The translations under genes were made by a program, and so were the position numbers. From the NCBI RefSeq assembly GCF_019550795.1, contig NZ_CP080545.1, positions 1,383,501-1,447,500 of the forward strand: a DNA stretch of 64,000 bases, read 5' to 3'. The notes beneath the pieces were generated by a model. It was not told the DNA's origin, searched no databases, and was given only the letters and a program-made list of their open reading frames with translations. Positions 33,802 through 42,385 of the stretch are shown here, in pieces (the first letter of the stretch is position 1; the number at the start of each line of letters is the position of its first letter). Source of the stretch: Paenibacillus sp. sptzw28. GTDB taxonomy: Bacteria; Bacillota; Bacilli; Paenibacillales; Paenibacillaceae.

Positions 33802-34730
33802 AGGGAGGTATCTAAGAAAGAAGCAATTGCTGCCGCATTGTATTACATTGTCATGATGCAGAAAACCACGGATTCTACATCTACTTGGAAGGGGAGCAAT
33901 GTAGAAGCCCAAGAGCCTATCGAAGTGTATGATGCCGCTGGGGATTTACATAGTTATATTGTGAATTTAACTTCGAATAGTCAACCTGCTGGCTTTATTG
34001 AAATCGCCAACAATTCCGGGGATTTCCCAGTTCTCAGTTTTGGCGAGCAATCAAATCGTATGACCGCTGCGGATATCGAGTCCATCACAAATCTAGCCCA
34101 AACAAAGCATAAGGAAAAAAATAAAGCATCAGAAAAAGTCGTGGTATACGGTACTGGTAAATTCGCCTTGAAGGTTGACTATTCTGATGGTTCTGCTGAT
34201 CTGGCGACCCCTGATAATATCGAAGTTATTTCTGCGGAAAAGAATATTCCGAAAGCTAAAGAACCCAAGCAAAAAAACAATGAAAGCAAGGAGATATGGG
34301 GGGAAATTAAAAAACTTGCAACTGGAGAAATCGGAACTACCAGTGATGGGGTAACTGACAGTCTTGCCTTTGAGCAAGGATGGTCCTCGGGAAATGGTTT
34401 TAGTTATGGTACTGTAGGTGATGCAAACCAATACTATAGCTCATTGTGGAGTGGACCATCGGGTTGTGCACCAACCTCTGCTTATAATGTCTTTTATTGG
34501 TGGCATTACACAAAGGGAAAATCTAGCTTGCTAAAAAACAGCTCAGGCTACGTCGATAAGGATGCGACTGTCCTTTTATTACGACAAAAAATGGGAACTG
34601 ACACTAGGGGCTGGACTCTTATTTCAGCTCAAACCTCCGGTATGTGAACGGCAGTGGTAAAATCCCCAATAACGGCACTTGAAAATTCCCCATAATCGGC
34701 AGAGACTCTTCCTTACGGGGGAGAGAGACA

Positions 34731-35969
34731 ATGATCAAGAATGGGGAGTTTTACGTGATCCAGCACATGCGGCAAAAAGGTATGAATAAGACGCAAATTG
34801 CCGAGGAACTCGGCCGAGACCGGAAGACCATTGACAAGTGGCTTCGTGAAGAAGGGCCCAAATCCTATCAACGCCAAAAACCGAAATCGAGCATCTTGGC
34901 GCCGTATCAAGACTATATCCATTCCCGGATGGAAGAAGGCTGCCTGAATGCGGCCGTGTTGTTCGACGAAATCAAAGCCAAAGGATACCCAGGGCAGATC
35001 CGGTTGCTGCGCACCTTTATGGAACCTCTAAGGCCTGCGGTACTGGCCAAAGCGACTGAACGTTTCGAGACGCCGGCTGGTAAACAGGCGCAGGTCGACT
35101 GGGGTCATTTCAAAGTCGAGTGGAACGGTGAAGCTAAGCGGCTGTATGCTTCCGTCATGGTGCTCGGCTACTCCCGGATGATGTATCTGGAGTATACGGA
35201 AGATGAAAAACTGGATACCCTGATGGGCTGCCATGTCCGGGCGATGCAATACTTCGGCGGAAGAACGGAAACGGTACTCTACGACAATATGAAAACAGTC
35301 GTCACCGGTGCCGACGAACAGGGTCATCCCCTATGGAACGAACGATTCGCACGTTTTGCCGCCCACCATGGGTTCCTGCTGCGGCGCTGTGCTCCGTACC
35401 GTCCGCGAACCAAGGGTAAAGTTGAAAATGGCGTCGGATATGTGCGCAAGAATTTCTGGCCGCGGGTACGTACGTTTACCGGTTTAGCCGATCTCAATAG
35501 TAAGGCTCGTTTGTGGCTCGACACCGTTGCTAATGTCCGTATCCATGGCACCACCCATGAAGCACCGCAGCAACGCCTACTGCATGAGGGCCTGAAAACC
35601 TTCAATCTCGTTCCCTTCGATCAAGCGGAGCGGTACCCCCGCAAGGTAGCAGCTGACGCGCTGATCTCCTACGGAGCAAACCGCTATTCGGTGCCTTGGC
35701 GGTATGTCGGTCAGGTTGTGGAGGTACAGGATGAGCGTAACGGCCGCATCCGAATTTTTGTACAAGACAAGCTCATCGCCGAACACGACAAGGCTGCCGG
35801 ACATCGCGAGGTCATCTTCGACAAGAAGCATACCGAAGGCATCCGCGCAGCAGGCGGCAAGCCCGCGCAACTCCCGATGCCGCGCCTCATGCAGCTAGCG
35901 CTGCCTGATGTCGTTCAGCGCGACCTGTCGGTCTACGAGCAGTTTCTGGATGAGGCGGTGATGCAATGA
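34731..35969 (+). CDS. istA: IS21-family transposase IstA
   Basis: 412 residues. N-terminal helix-turn-helix (GMNKTQIAEELGRDRKTIDKWL, residues 17-38), then the DDE integrase core with Asp in QVDWGHFKVEW, Asp in VLYDNMKTVV and Glu in PRTKGKVENGVGYVRKNFW, then a beta-barrel-like C-terminal part (ISYGANRYSVPWRYVGQVVEV). It cuts and joins the element ends. GGGGGAGAGAG precedes the ATG. The stop overlaps istB. Confidence 0.95.
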   Translation: MIKNGEFYVIQHMRQKGMNKTQIAEELGRDRKTIDKWLREEGPKSYQRQKPKSSILAPYQDYIHSRMEEGCLNAAVLFDEIKAKGYPGQIRLLRTFMEPLRPAVLAKATERFETPAGKQAQVDWGHFKVEWNGEAKRLYASVMVLGYSRMMYLEYTEDEKLDTLMGCHVRAMQYFGGRTETVLYDNMKTVVTGADEQGHPLWNERFARFAAHHGFLLRRCAPYRPRTKGKVENGVGYVRKNFWPRVRTFTGLADLNSKARLWLDTVANVRIHGTTHEAPQQRLLHEGLKTFNLVPFDQAERYPRKVAADALISYGANRYSVPWRYVGQVVEVQDERNGRIRIFVQDKLIAEHDKAAGHREVIFDKKHTEGIRAAGGKPAQLPMPRLMQLALPDVVQRDLSVYEQFLDEAVMQ

Positions 35970-36748
35970 TGGTCGTAACCGAACGCTTGCAGGAGGCTTT
36001 CGAGCATCTTGGATGGAGCCGAATTCCGGAAATATTGCATCAGCATGCCGAGGAGGCTGCCGCCCAGAACCGAACGTATCTGGATTTTCTCGACGGGCTA
36101 CTGCAGGAGGAGCTCTCCGCCAAGCATGACCGCTTTATTCGCATGAAAACCCGGATGGCTCACTTACCGTACCACAAAACGCTTGATCAGTTCGACTTCG
36201 GTTTCCAACCGTCGGTTGAGGAACGACGTATCCGGGATCTAGCGACGCTCCGTTTTGTGGAGCACCAAGAAAACCTTGTCTTTTTAGGACCGCCCGGTGT
36301 AGGGAAAACACATTTAGCCGTGGCACTTGCACTGGAGGCCATTAAACGGCGATACACGGTGTATTTCACGACCGCGCACGATCTAGTGCAAACCCTCCAG
36401 CAAGCACATCTGAACAACACGATTACGCAAAAAATGAGGGCTTTGACCAAGCCAAACTTACTGATCATCGACGAGATCGGCTATCGCAAGATGGACGAAA
36501 CGGCAGCGCACTTTTTCTTTCAGATCATTGCCGAGCGCTACGAGTCCGGATCCATTATTCTCACCTCCAACAAGTCCTACGGTGCCTGGGGAGAGATTTT
36601 CGGCGACTCCGTTTTAGCCACAGCGATTCTCGATCGCCTGCTCCACCACTCCACCACCATTAACATCAAGGGGGAGAGCTACCGCATTAAAGAAAAGAAA
36701 AAGGCAGGCTTCTTTCGACCCGATACGGAAAATGAAAAAACAGATTGA
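35966..36748 (+). CDS. istB: IS21-family helper ATPase IstB
   Basis: 260 residues. AAA+ ATPase with Walker A LGPPGVGKTHLA near residue 108 and Walker B LLIIDEIGYRKMD near 170, plus the N-terminal helical IstB domain. It works with IstA in target selection. ATGATG overlaps the istA stop. Confidence 0.95.
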   Translation: MMVVTERLQEAFEHLGWSRIPEILHQHAEEAAAQNRTYLDFLDGLLQEELSAKHDRFIRMKTRMAHLPYHKTLDQFDFGFQPSVEERRIRDLATLRFVEHQENLVFLGPPGVGKTHLAVALALEAIKRRYTVYFTTAHDLVQTLQQAHLNNTITQKMRALTKPNLLIIDEIGYRKMDETAAHFFFQIIAERYESGSIILTSNKSYGAWGEIFGDSVLATAILDRLLHHSTTINIKGESYRIKEKKKAGFFRPDTENEKTD

Positions 36749-37157
36749 ACCGATTTTCGCTGCCCCCTCGGGGGCCTTCACCTTGCACTTAATGGGGAAA
36801 ATTCAAGTGCCGATTTTGGGTAATTTTCGTTTGCAGTTGACAGGTATGATTAATGCTGCGAAAGAACGTGGTTATACAGCCTATTCATATAATTTCTCTA
36901 ATCCTACTTACTCCACAGTTAAAGGCAATATTTACAATGTTGGCCCAACTCTTTTATCTTATTTAGGCCAAACTTATTATGGTGACCATACAGTTACGGG
37001 GATTGGATACCAAGAGTTCTTTTATAATGGAAGCTCCTACGGCCATCAGTATATGACTGTACATGATAACTGGGGCAGTACCCCAGAGAAGGTTTATGTT
37101 GCTTACGGAAGGAACTACACCTCGTTATACTCAGTAACTTTTAGCATGTAATTTCTC

Positions 37158-37197
37158 AAAAAGCTGATACCCGATTCTGGTTTCAGCTTTTCCTTTA
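37158..37197 (+). terminator. Intrinsic terminator after the peptidase remnant
   Basis: AAAAGCTGA and TCAGCTTTT pair perfectly around a 15-nt loop; CCTTT follows. Confidence 0.7.
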
Positions 37198-37253
37198 GCA
37201 GCCTGTAACCTTACGATTACCCACTGCGTCTGGTTAATAAAGGGAGGGATATC

Positions 37254-37718
37254 ATGTCTATAATAAAGGGAACACTGTTGGTTTTAGCGATGTGTATCAC
37301 GTTAATTGGGTGTGGAGGGGGCGAAACAATCGATAAGCAAGGATCGACCAGTGATGTTACAGGGGACAAATTATATATACCTGAGGGCTACAAAAATGAA
37401 CTCGGCAAGCGAGGGTTAACGGAAGTTATTGCAAAACCTTATTTCCAAAGCCCATTTATTACTATTGCAAAGGATAAGAAGGACAATCAGGTTGCGGTAA
37501 TTTTTCGTGATGACGGTAAAACTGACCAAGTTGAACTTCCTTTAAAGTATGAGCAGATCGTCTCTCTTTTGAAGGAAAAATACCCAAATAAGGAACTTTT
37601 GCAAGAGAACATTCATATCTTTGATATTAATGGTCAACTGTATTGGAACTATGCACCAGAGGAGCATATGTATCTAAATCTTATGGGTGAAGAAGTGGCT
37701 GATCCTTTTAAGTTGTAA
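37254..37718 (+). CDS. Small lipoprotein, unknown function
   Basis: 154 residues. Signal peptide with lipobox TLIGC (Cys about residue 20), then GGGETID and a soluble domain with no family I recognise; the end reads HIFDINGQLYWNYAPEEHMYLNLMGEEV. The start has AAAGGGAGGG upstream. It would be anchored on the outer membrane face. It follows the broken secreted peptidase gene, but the terminator between them argues against one operon. Confidence 0.65.
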   Translation: MSIIKGTLLVLAMCITLIGCGGGETIDKQGSTSDVTGDKLYIPEGYKNELGKRGLTEVIAKPYFQSPFITIAKDKKDNQVAVIFRDDGKTDQVELPLKYEQIVSLLKEKYPNKELLQENIHIFDINGQLYWNYAPEEHMYLNLMGEEVADPFKL

Positions 37719-37725
37719 AGCATAA

Positions 37726-37760
37726 AAAGGGCAGGGGGATAATGTAACCCCTGCCTTTGC
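37726..37760. terminator. Bidirectional intrinsic terminator
   Basis: AAAGGGCAGGGG (37727-37738 region) pairs with CCCCTGCCTTT; A- and T-runs on either side allow use by the converging genes. Confidence 0.75.
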
Positions 37761-38041
37761 TATGTCAAACCGAACCGCTGTCTAATCTCCGGCCGGATGA
37801 TGCAATCGTCAATATCCCTACCTACTGGATACCCACCGCCGTATACAGCCTGGTGTCGCGTAAAGAATTGGTGTAGGCTGCGCAGCTCGTGTATTCGCCC
37901 TAGCAGCCATTCCATGTTCACCATTTGTATCTCCAGATCGTCAAGAGAAGAGAGTGCCCGAATACGGTGCTCGATCTCCATCATCATAAATGCAGCGTCA
38001 AGTTGAGGCATGTTTACCTCAGCTTGAGAGTCCATTTTCAT
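37760..38041 (-). CDS. Hypothetical protein, helical
   Basis: About 93 residues, mostly helical and rich in Met, Glu and Arg (EIEHRIRALSSLDDLEIQMVNMEWLLGRIHELRSLHQFF). It ends RPEIRQRFGLT. No family is recognised. The start is uncertain: ATG 38041 has a distant GGGGG, while ATG 38011 has GAGGT 4 nt before it. It overlaps the frame upstream, so the two may be a small operon or pieces of one damaged gene. Confidence 0.4.
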   Translation of the reverse strand: MKMDSQAEVNMPQLDAAFMMMEIEHRIRALSSLDDLEIQMVNMEWLLGRIHELRSLHQFFTRHQAVYGGGYPVGRDIDDCIIRPEIRQRFGLT

Positions 38042-38189
38042 GCTGCTGCTCAACCCCCATCCCTAGATTTATGACCTGAGTTGCAAGACGGCGAACCTCT
38101 TTCTCGACATATACCATATCGCGGTAAGTCGTATTTAACCCTGGTAGCTGCATACTCGGAACCAGGTCCCAGGCGTGATATACCGGCAT
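38019..38189 (-). CDS. Hypothetical small protein
   Basis: 56 residues from ATG 38189 (MPVYHAWDLVPSMQLPG), or 63 from a TTG at 38210 that lies inside a GACAAGAAC repeat. The middle has a Tyr-Arg-rich helix (TTYRDMVYVEKEVRRLATQVINL). Neither start has a ribosome site. No family is recognised; it could be a remnant. Confidence 0.3.
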   Translation of the reverse strand: MPVYHAWDLVPSMQLPGLNTTYRDMVYVEKEVRRLATQVINLGMGVEQQHENGLSS

Positions 38190-38341
38190 CAAGTTCTTGT
38201 CAACCGACAAATCCTGATATATAAAAAAAACGTGAGATGTAAGAGGACAAGAACATATATCGATTAGAATCCGCGATTAGAGCGGATTTTTTAATTTATG
38301 GATATAACTTCTTGTCCTTTGCAAAAGACAAGAAGTTGTAT
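38187..38341. repeat. GACAAGAAC dyad element I with internal terminator
   Basis: Four related arms: CATCAAGTTCTTGTC (38187-38201), GGACAAGAACATATAT (38245-38260), ATATAACTTCTTGTCC (38302-38317) and GACAAGAAGTTGTAT (38327-38341). Arms two and three pair around a terminator-like hairpin (AATCCGC/GCGGATT at 38268-38288 followed by TTTTTAATTT). A second element with the same plan lies at 40478-40610. Function unknown. Confidence 0.65.
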
Positions 38342-39040
38342 TGTTCGCCGAAAATGGACGAAAAGATGATACCTTTCCCGTTGTTGCTAAAGGATACAAG
38401 TTGAGTGTCACTTTTTCATTATACAATACAACTTAATGTCCTAGTATTTGGTTTTCTCTATTTTCGTTGAGATAAGGGCATGAGAGTTCAATAAACACAC
38501 TAAGGCAGTCGGAAGGAAACGATCGGCTGTCTTTGGTGCGCTTGGCAGCGGAATCGACTAAGACAATCACTGTGTACACGATTTTGAGCATTTGGCGATC
38601 TTAAGATACAAAACGAAAATGATACGGAATACTGTTTTGGACTCGAATTCATTTTACAGATGTAATGAAGGCGTCATAGCGGATTCGATGTTATAAGCAA
38701 CAATCGTTTCCATATCTTGAAAAAGAAAACGTTAAAATAACTGTATGCAGCAGCTCCGGTCGTTTCTACAACAATCGATCCTTATAGAACCGACCAAAGA
38801 CATCCCAGTTCATAATGCATTTGTACATTATGGCCCTAATAGATTCCCAGTCTGGACAGAGATCCCTACGATCGACTTAAAGGTAGAACATATTTAGAGC
38901 ATACAGTGAGAGCGTATTATTTTTCACCAGTTATGTATTTACGAAGGTCGTCAATTTGCTTAAAATGGAAGTATTATCGAAATTCGTAAATAAGACGGTT
39001 ATCGGACAGTCTCGCAATTCGATTTAAAATCTCATTTTAA
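38342..39040. other. 700-bp non-coding AT-rich stretch
   Basis: No frame with a ribosome site or recognisable product. One weak hairpin (AAGGCAGTCG with CGGCTGTCTT, around 38502-38535, two wobble pairs) is present. Otherwise I see nothing. Confidence 0.5.
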
Positions 39041-39180
39041 GATCAAGATCAAGATCAAGATCAAGATCAAGATCAAGATCAAGCTCAAGATCAAGATCAA
39101 GATCAAGATCAAGATCAAGATCAAGATCAAGATCAAGATCAAGATCAAGATTAAGATCAAGATCCAGATTAAGATCCAGA
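39041..39180. repeat. (GATCAA)n tandem repeat, about 23 units
   Basis: Perfect hexamers GATCAA run from 39041 with one change near 39081 (CTCAAG) and decay at the right end (GATTAA, GATCCA). Each unit carries one GATC site. Read in frame it would give Asp-Gln, Ile-Lys or Ser-Arg dipeptides, but no start or surrounding gene is visible, so it is probably non-coding. Confidence 0.9.
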
Positions 39181-39256
39181 ATCAGAGACATTTGAAGACG
39201 AAAAATGATTGAAGATTATGAGCGATTGAAGATCAAGAAATATTAAAGATAGAAGA

Positions 39257-39345
39257 GCAATTGAAGATCAAAAGACAATCGAAGATAGAATAGCGATTGA
39301 AGATCAAAAGACAATAGAAGATAGAAGAGCGATTGAAGATTAAGA
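39257..39345. repeat. Degenerate 36-bp tandem repeat
   Basis: Units begin at 39257, 39293 and 39329 with the pattern GCGATTGAAGATCAAAAGAC. The internal structure is again in steps of six, so it may be an older diverged part of the GATCAA tract. Stop codons occur in all frames across the wider block. Confidence 0.7.
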
Positions 39346-39415
39346 GAGAAATTGAGTCCTAAGAGCGATAGAAGACGAAAGACAGTTTGAAGGTAACTCA
39401 ATGAAGGCGAGACCG

Positions 39416-39575
39416 TCCGATAACACCATATTCACGCTTCGGGCTGACGCCCTCGGTCCGGCAGAGTGATTTCGGGGAAGCGTGGCAGCCGGACAACCCT
39501 GCGAGGCTAAGTCTGACGACCCGTTCCCTACGGTCACTTAAGCCTCTCGGGCTCGTGAATACCAGAACGTTAGCC
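39416..39575 (+). repeat. attC-like site, left of the nucleotidyltransferase gene
   Basis: Outer boxes TAAC (39421-39424) and GTTAGCC (39569-39575); inner boxes TATTCACG (39429-39436) and CGTGAATA (39554-39561) pair perfectly; a central stem GTCCGGC/GCCGGAC (39456-39462 and 39488-39494) follows. This two-box folded layout resembles integron attC sites. The first 23 bases match the sequence after the gene at 21 of 23 positions. Confidence 0.55.
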
Positions 39576-39606
39576 GAAAGAAGTTCTTAATTTAGGAGGA
39601 GTCTAT

Positions 39607-40374
39607 ATGATATTAGAAAAAGTTATAAATAGAATTGTAATACAAAGTGAATATAAGGATTTTGTTGATAAGTATATAGATAATATACTTACTGAATTTA
39701 AAGGTAAGATTCATAGCATTTATATGTGTGGCTCGATTCCAAAAGGAACTGCTAAACCTTTTAAGTCAGATGCAGACTTTACTATTGTATGTGTAAATCC
39801 CAAAGATATTGATTACGAAAGATTGTCAAATATTAAAGACAGGCTTTTGGAAGAATATCCAGTAGTAACTAAGATTGATACGATAATTTGCTCGATTGAC
39901 GATGTATTAAGTAAACCAAATGAGTGGGGTTTTTGGGTTAAGATAATTTGTGTTTGCATATATGGCCATGACGTTGGTGAAAAAGTACCACCGATAATTA
40001 TTTCTCCAGAGTTCATTTTAGACTTAAATACAGAGACCAAGGAGGAAGTAGATCGTATACATAGTTTACTTTCTAATGCTTGTGATAACACAATGAAAAC
40101 TAGATATATTAAAGGTTACTCTAAGAGATTAATTCGTGCATTATACTCTTTGGTTTTAGAAGATACAGGTGTATGGCAAGATGACATTATTAAGATGAAG
40201 AATGCCATATTAAACTATTGTGAGATTGACTCCGCTTTAGTTGATTATCTGTATGCTTGTTACTTGGATAGTAATGTACTTGTTGAAGAGTTTCTGGGAA
40301 TTGCAGATGAAGTATATAGCTATTTTGAGAACGCCTTAAATGCAATGGCTGCTTCCAGAACTTCCTTCGGCTAA
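39607..40374 (+). CDS. Nucleotidyltransferase-domain protein (aminoglycoside adenylyltransferase-like)
   Basis: 255 residues. The NTP-transferase core is visible as MCGSIPKGTAKPFKSDADFTIVC (GS motif and the DxD pair, residues 40-62); the C-terminal half is helical (ending EVYSYFENALNAM). The family includes aminoglycoside and lincosamide nucleotidyltransferases but also uncharacterised enzymes, so resistance is only a possibility. AT-rich coding differs from the core genes. TAGGAGGAG precedes the ATG. Its stop codon lies inside the downstream attC-like sequence GGCTAAC, as in integron cassettes. Confidence 0.75.
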   Translation: MILEKVINRIVIQSEYKDFVDKYIDNILTEFKGKIHSIYMCGSIPKGTAKPFKSDADFTIVCVNPKDIDYERLSNIKDRLLEEYPVVTKIDTIICSIDDVLSKPNEWGFWVKIICVCIYGHDVGEKVPPIIISPEFILDLNTETKEEVDRIHSLLSNACDNTMKTRYIKGYSKRLIRALYSLVLEDTGVWQDDIIKMKNAILNYCEIDSALVDYLYACYLDSNVLVEEFLGIADEVYSYFENALNAMAASRTSFG

Positions 40375-40425
40375 CACCATATTGACGCTCCGGGTCACTC
40401 TGAGAAGCGAGTGACCACATCCAGC
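40370..40425 (+). repeat. attC-like site, right of the nucleotidyltransferase gene, incomplete
   Basis: GGCTAACACCATATT, then ACGCTCCGGG, repeats the left half of the site at 39421. A hairpin GGTCACTC/GAGTGACC follows (40394-40417). No right-hand GTTAG box is found, so this copy is truncated or diverged. Confidence 0.5.
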
Positions 40426-40477
40426 CCCCTAAGCCCGTCGATCCGACATTGAGAGAGAAGATAAATTATAGTCGGGT

Positions 40478-40610
40478 GACAAGAACATTATCCCATTAAA
40501 AGTCGCATAAATAGCGGTTTTTTTATTTATGGGATCAAGTTCTTGTCAATTGCCAATGACAAGAACTTGATCCCATTCCCGATTTTGACAAGAACTTGAT
40601 CCCATTCCCG
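40478..40610. repeat. GACAAGAAC dyad element II
   Basis: GACAAGAACATTATCCCAT (40478-40496) pairs with ATGGGATCAAGTTCTTGTC (40529-40547) around a weak terminator-like core (CGC/GCG then seven T). Two direct copies of GACAAGAACTTGATCCCATT follow at 40558 and 40587, 29 bp apart. The design matches element I at 38187-38341. Confidence 0.7.
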
Positions 40611-40885
40611 ACGAAGATTTTCCAGTGAATCAGATCGTGCTTTCGCATAGTCACTGTTTATGACGGGAAAACTTACCGCGAGGTGATTGGTGTGTCTATC
40701 AAGCAGCTCTCAGTATTACATCATCTGTGGTGCAGCGCTTGTTGCATGTGTGGCTAAACGGGTACGAGTTGAGGGAGGAGTAAGTGCTTGAACAGCTCTC
40801 TTTTGTTTTATTGAAGTAACTGAGTAATATGATTTAAACTGGAAATGTCCCTAATCATGACTTGTGGGAATAAAGGGGGCTTTGT

Positions 40886-41136
40886 ATGAAGAGAACTTTA
40901 TTTTGTACTCTCTGATATTTGGAGTTGCACTAATTGTATTTTCAGCAATCCCATCTGTTTTTGCCTATCCCTACAGCGGTGGCCCTAATTCAGGCCCAAC
41001 AAGCACGTGGGAACTTCTATTAATGATTGCTTACGAAACATGGTTATTCTTATTAATTCTTGGCTTTGTCCTAGCTATTTTCTCAATTGTTAAGCTCCGA
41101 GGAAATAGGCTAATATCGATTGAATCACGACACTAA
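40886..41136 (+). pseudogene. Small membrane protein gene with a probable frameshift
   Basis: ATG 40886 is ideally placed after AAAGGGGG and reads MKRTLFCTL, then a stop. Shifting frame by one base restores a good two-segment membrane protein (LIFGVALIVFSAIPSVFAYPY and TWLFLLILGFVLAIFSIVKLRG) ending at 41136. The restored frame can also be read from GTG 40864 or TTG 40882 without a frameshift, which is the alternative. The stop is embedded in CTAACAGATAACTGAGAG. Confidence 0.45.
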
Positions 41137-41559
41137 CAGATAACTGAGAGTTCAACTCTGAAGGAGCTGCCGCGTGGCAACCCCTTCCTCAGCTCCCATG
41201 AAAATTAAATCCGCAGTATCAGAAAAAGGCCGCACTAAAGAAGACGCCGTCCATTCATTTTTTGAAAAGCGTCTGAATAGTGGTAATGGTGAAATTGGAA
41301 TTATGAATTAATGTGCGGTCATATTTCCGCTTAGCGCAAGCTCAAGTTCTTCTTTCTTTTTTTGGTCGTCGGCGGGAATGTCTATGACAAGTTCATCACT
41401 CCGATGGAGCAAACTTCCTGTGAATTGGAAAGTCTCAATTGTAACCGTTATAAATACGGGAAGTCTCATTTTAAATAGAAACAAATCTCATTTGTTGCTA
41501 TAATTCCGGTATTTTTTGGTCCATTTTAGTCTCAATTGTAACTATTACTCACACCCTTC
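41137..41559. other. Mostly non-coding gap with one small frame
   Basis: A 37-codon frame at 41199-41312 (MKIKSAVSEKGRTKED...) has no good ribosome site. The 15-base string AGTCTCAATTGTAAC occurs twice (about 41434 and 41529), perhaps a duplication. No other feature is recognised. Confidence 0.35.
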
Positions 41560-42021
41560 CTTTTTCGGTTTGCATTTGAAGAAGGCCATATTTCACAGAA
41601 TCCGGCTCTAAAACTGAGAGAGCCAAAAACAGATAAGCGCATTCCTAAATTTTTGATTGAAGAAGATGTCATTCATCTGAAAATTTCTTGTGAATCTCCA
41701 CGGGAGTATGCAATGCTTGAATTTCTTTATAGCACGGGTTGCCGTGTTGGCGAAGTGCAGAAACTAGATATTGAAGACATCAACTTGGAAAACTGTTCAG
41801 CCATTGTGAATGACAAGGGGGCAAAGCAAAGGGAGATTTATTTTACGACCGAATGCAAAATCTGGATAAAAAGATATTTGGAGAGCCGGGATCCACCATA
41901 CAGATTTATGCTCAGCAGCTTCGTGGAGAACGGCGAAGAGAATTGTACCGGCGGTTTAGGAGTTTGTACTAACCACCAACTAATGTGGTCATCTGAGATC
42001 GTCAGGATTGCTTTAGCTTAG
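41560..42021 (+). pseudogene. Tyrosine recombinase (XerC/phage integrase) fragment
   Basis: Starting from about 41560 the frame reads FEEGHISQNPALKLREPK, typical of the end of the core-binding domain, then the catalytic domain with the first active-site Arg in YSTGCRVGEVQKL and the KGAKQREIYF strand. The His-x-x-Arg and Tyr motifs at the end are missing, and the last 25 residues no longer look like the family. The 5' half is also absent. It is a remnant of an integrative element. Confidence 0.75.
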
Positions 42022-42032
42022 AGTAAGAAAAA

Positions 42033-42072
42033 ACGCTAAGCCGGTCACCTCCGAAGGCTTAGCGTATATTTT
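42033..42072. terminator. Bidirectional intrinsic terminator
   Basis: ACGCTAAGCC (42033-42042) pairs with GGCTTAGCGT (42056-42065); an A-run precedes and TATATTTTC follows. Confidence 0.75.
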
Positions 42073-42094
42073 CGTTAAAATGTTGGCGGGACCC

Positions 42095-42214
42095 CATGCC
42101 CATCAAGCTAAGAAATTAATACACCCCCAAAACGAAAAAAGCTATTCTTTTCGTAAATATGGATGGCTTTTTTTCGTTTTGGGGGTCTTCGAAAATTTTA
42201 GCTTGATGGGCTTG
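42095..42214. repeat. 120-bp hairpin-forming left terminus of the cassette
   Basis: Besides the outer end, TTAGCTTGATGGGC (42198-42211) repeats it in reverse, and CCCCCAAAACGAAAAAAGC (42124-42142) pairs with GCTTTTTTTCGTTTTGGGGG (42166-42185). The segment looks like the miniature element at 32443-32542, so it may be a miniature element that now serves as an end. Confidence 0.7.
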
Positions 42215-42263
42215 ACAGTTTACCCCAAAAAGTACAGTGACTCCTATTAAGGTGGAGGGTGGA

Positions 42264-42365
42264 ATGATAGCCGGAGTGAGTCGGGAAGCGTATCGTATTT
42301 CCGATGAGACGAAAAAACAAGCGGAGATTGCCTTGCTGTTGCCCAATTCCACTTGTTTTTTCTGA
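42264..42365 (+). CDS. Possible 33-residue peptide, unknown
   Basis: ATG follows GGTGGAGGGTGG. The product begins MIAGVSREAYRIS and ends in a short apolar-Cys tail. No family recognised; it could be a truncated gene start. Confidence 0.25.
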   Translation: MIAGVSREAYRISDETKKQAEIALLLPNSTCFF

Positions 42366-42385
42366 TCCCTTCTCCGTTGTATGAA

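Larger units (their letters stand above)
34643..36842 (+). mobile_element. IS21-family insertion sequence, complete, 2200 bp
   Basis: Ends TGTGAACGGCAGTGG and (reverse) TGTCAACTGCAAACG are related terminal repeats beginning TG. A second, inner repeat CGGCACTTGAAAATTCCCC recurs inverted near the right end, as in IS21 multiple terminal repeats. A 4-bp duplication GGTA flanks it (34639-34642 and 36843-36846). It contains istA and istB overlapping by 4 bp and both look intact, so the element may be active. Confidence 0.93.
33802..37151 (+). pseudogene. C39-like cysteine peptidase, interrupted by an IS21 element and lacking its 5' end
   Basis: The coding parts are 33802-34642 and 36843-37151. Joined across the insertion at the GGTA duplication the frame continues without error (TSG-MINAAKERGYTAYS). 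The joined protein has a prodomain-like N-terminus, the catalytic Cys in SGPSGCAPTSAYNVFYWW, the His in YGDHTVTGIGYQEF and an Asn in HDNWGSTPEKVYVAYG. This matches Peptidase_C39_2-like secreted enzymes. The frame upstream is open only to a TAA at 33799; there is no ATG and no signal peptide, although GGGAGG lies at 33803-33808. So the gene was damaged at its start as well as by the insertion. Confidence 0.8.

Noticed and set aside
39041..39345. Possible CRISPR array
   Set aside because: The repeats are direct hexamers or 36-bp units without unique spacers of constant length, and no cas gene is present.
39340..39537. Minus-strand frame across the attC-like site
   Set aside because: It is produced by the GC-rich folded repeat; such frames are common in palindromic sequences.
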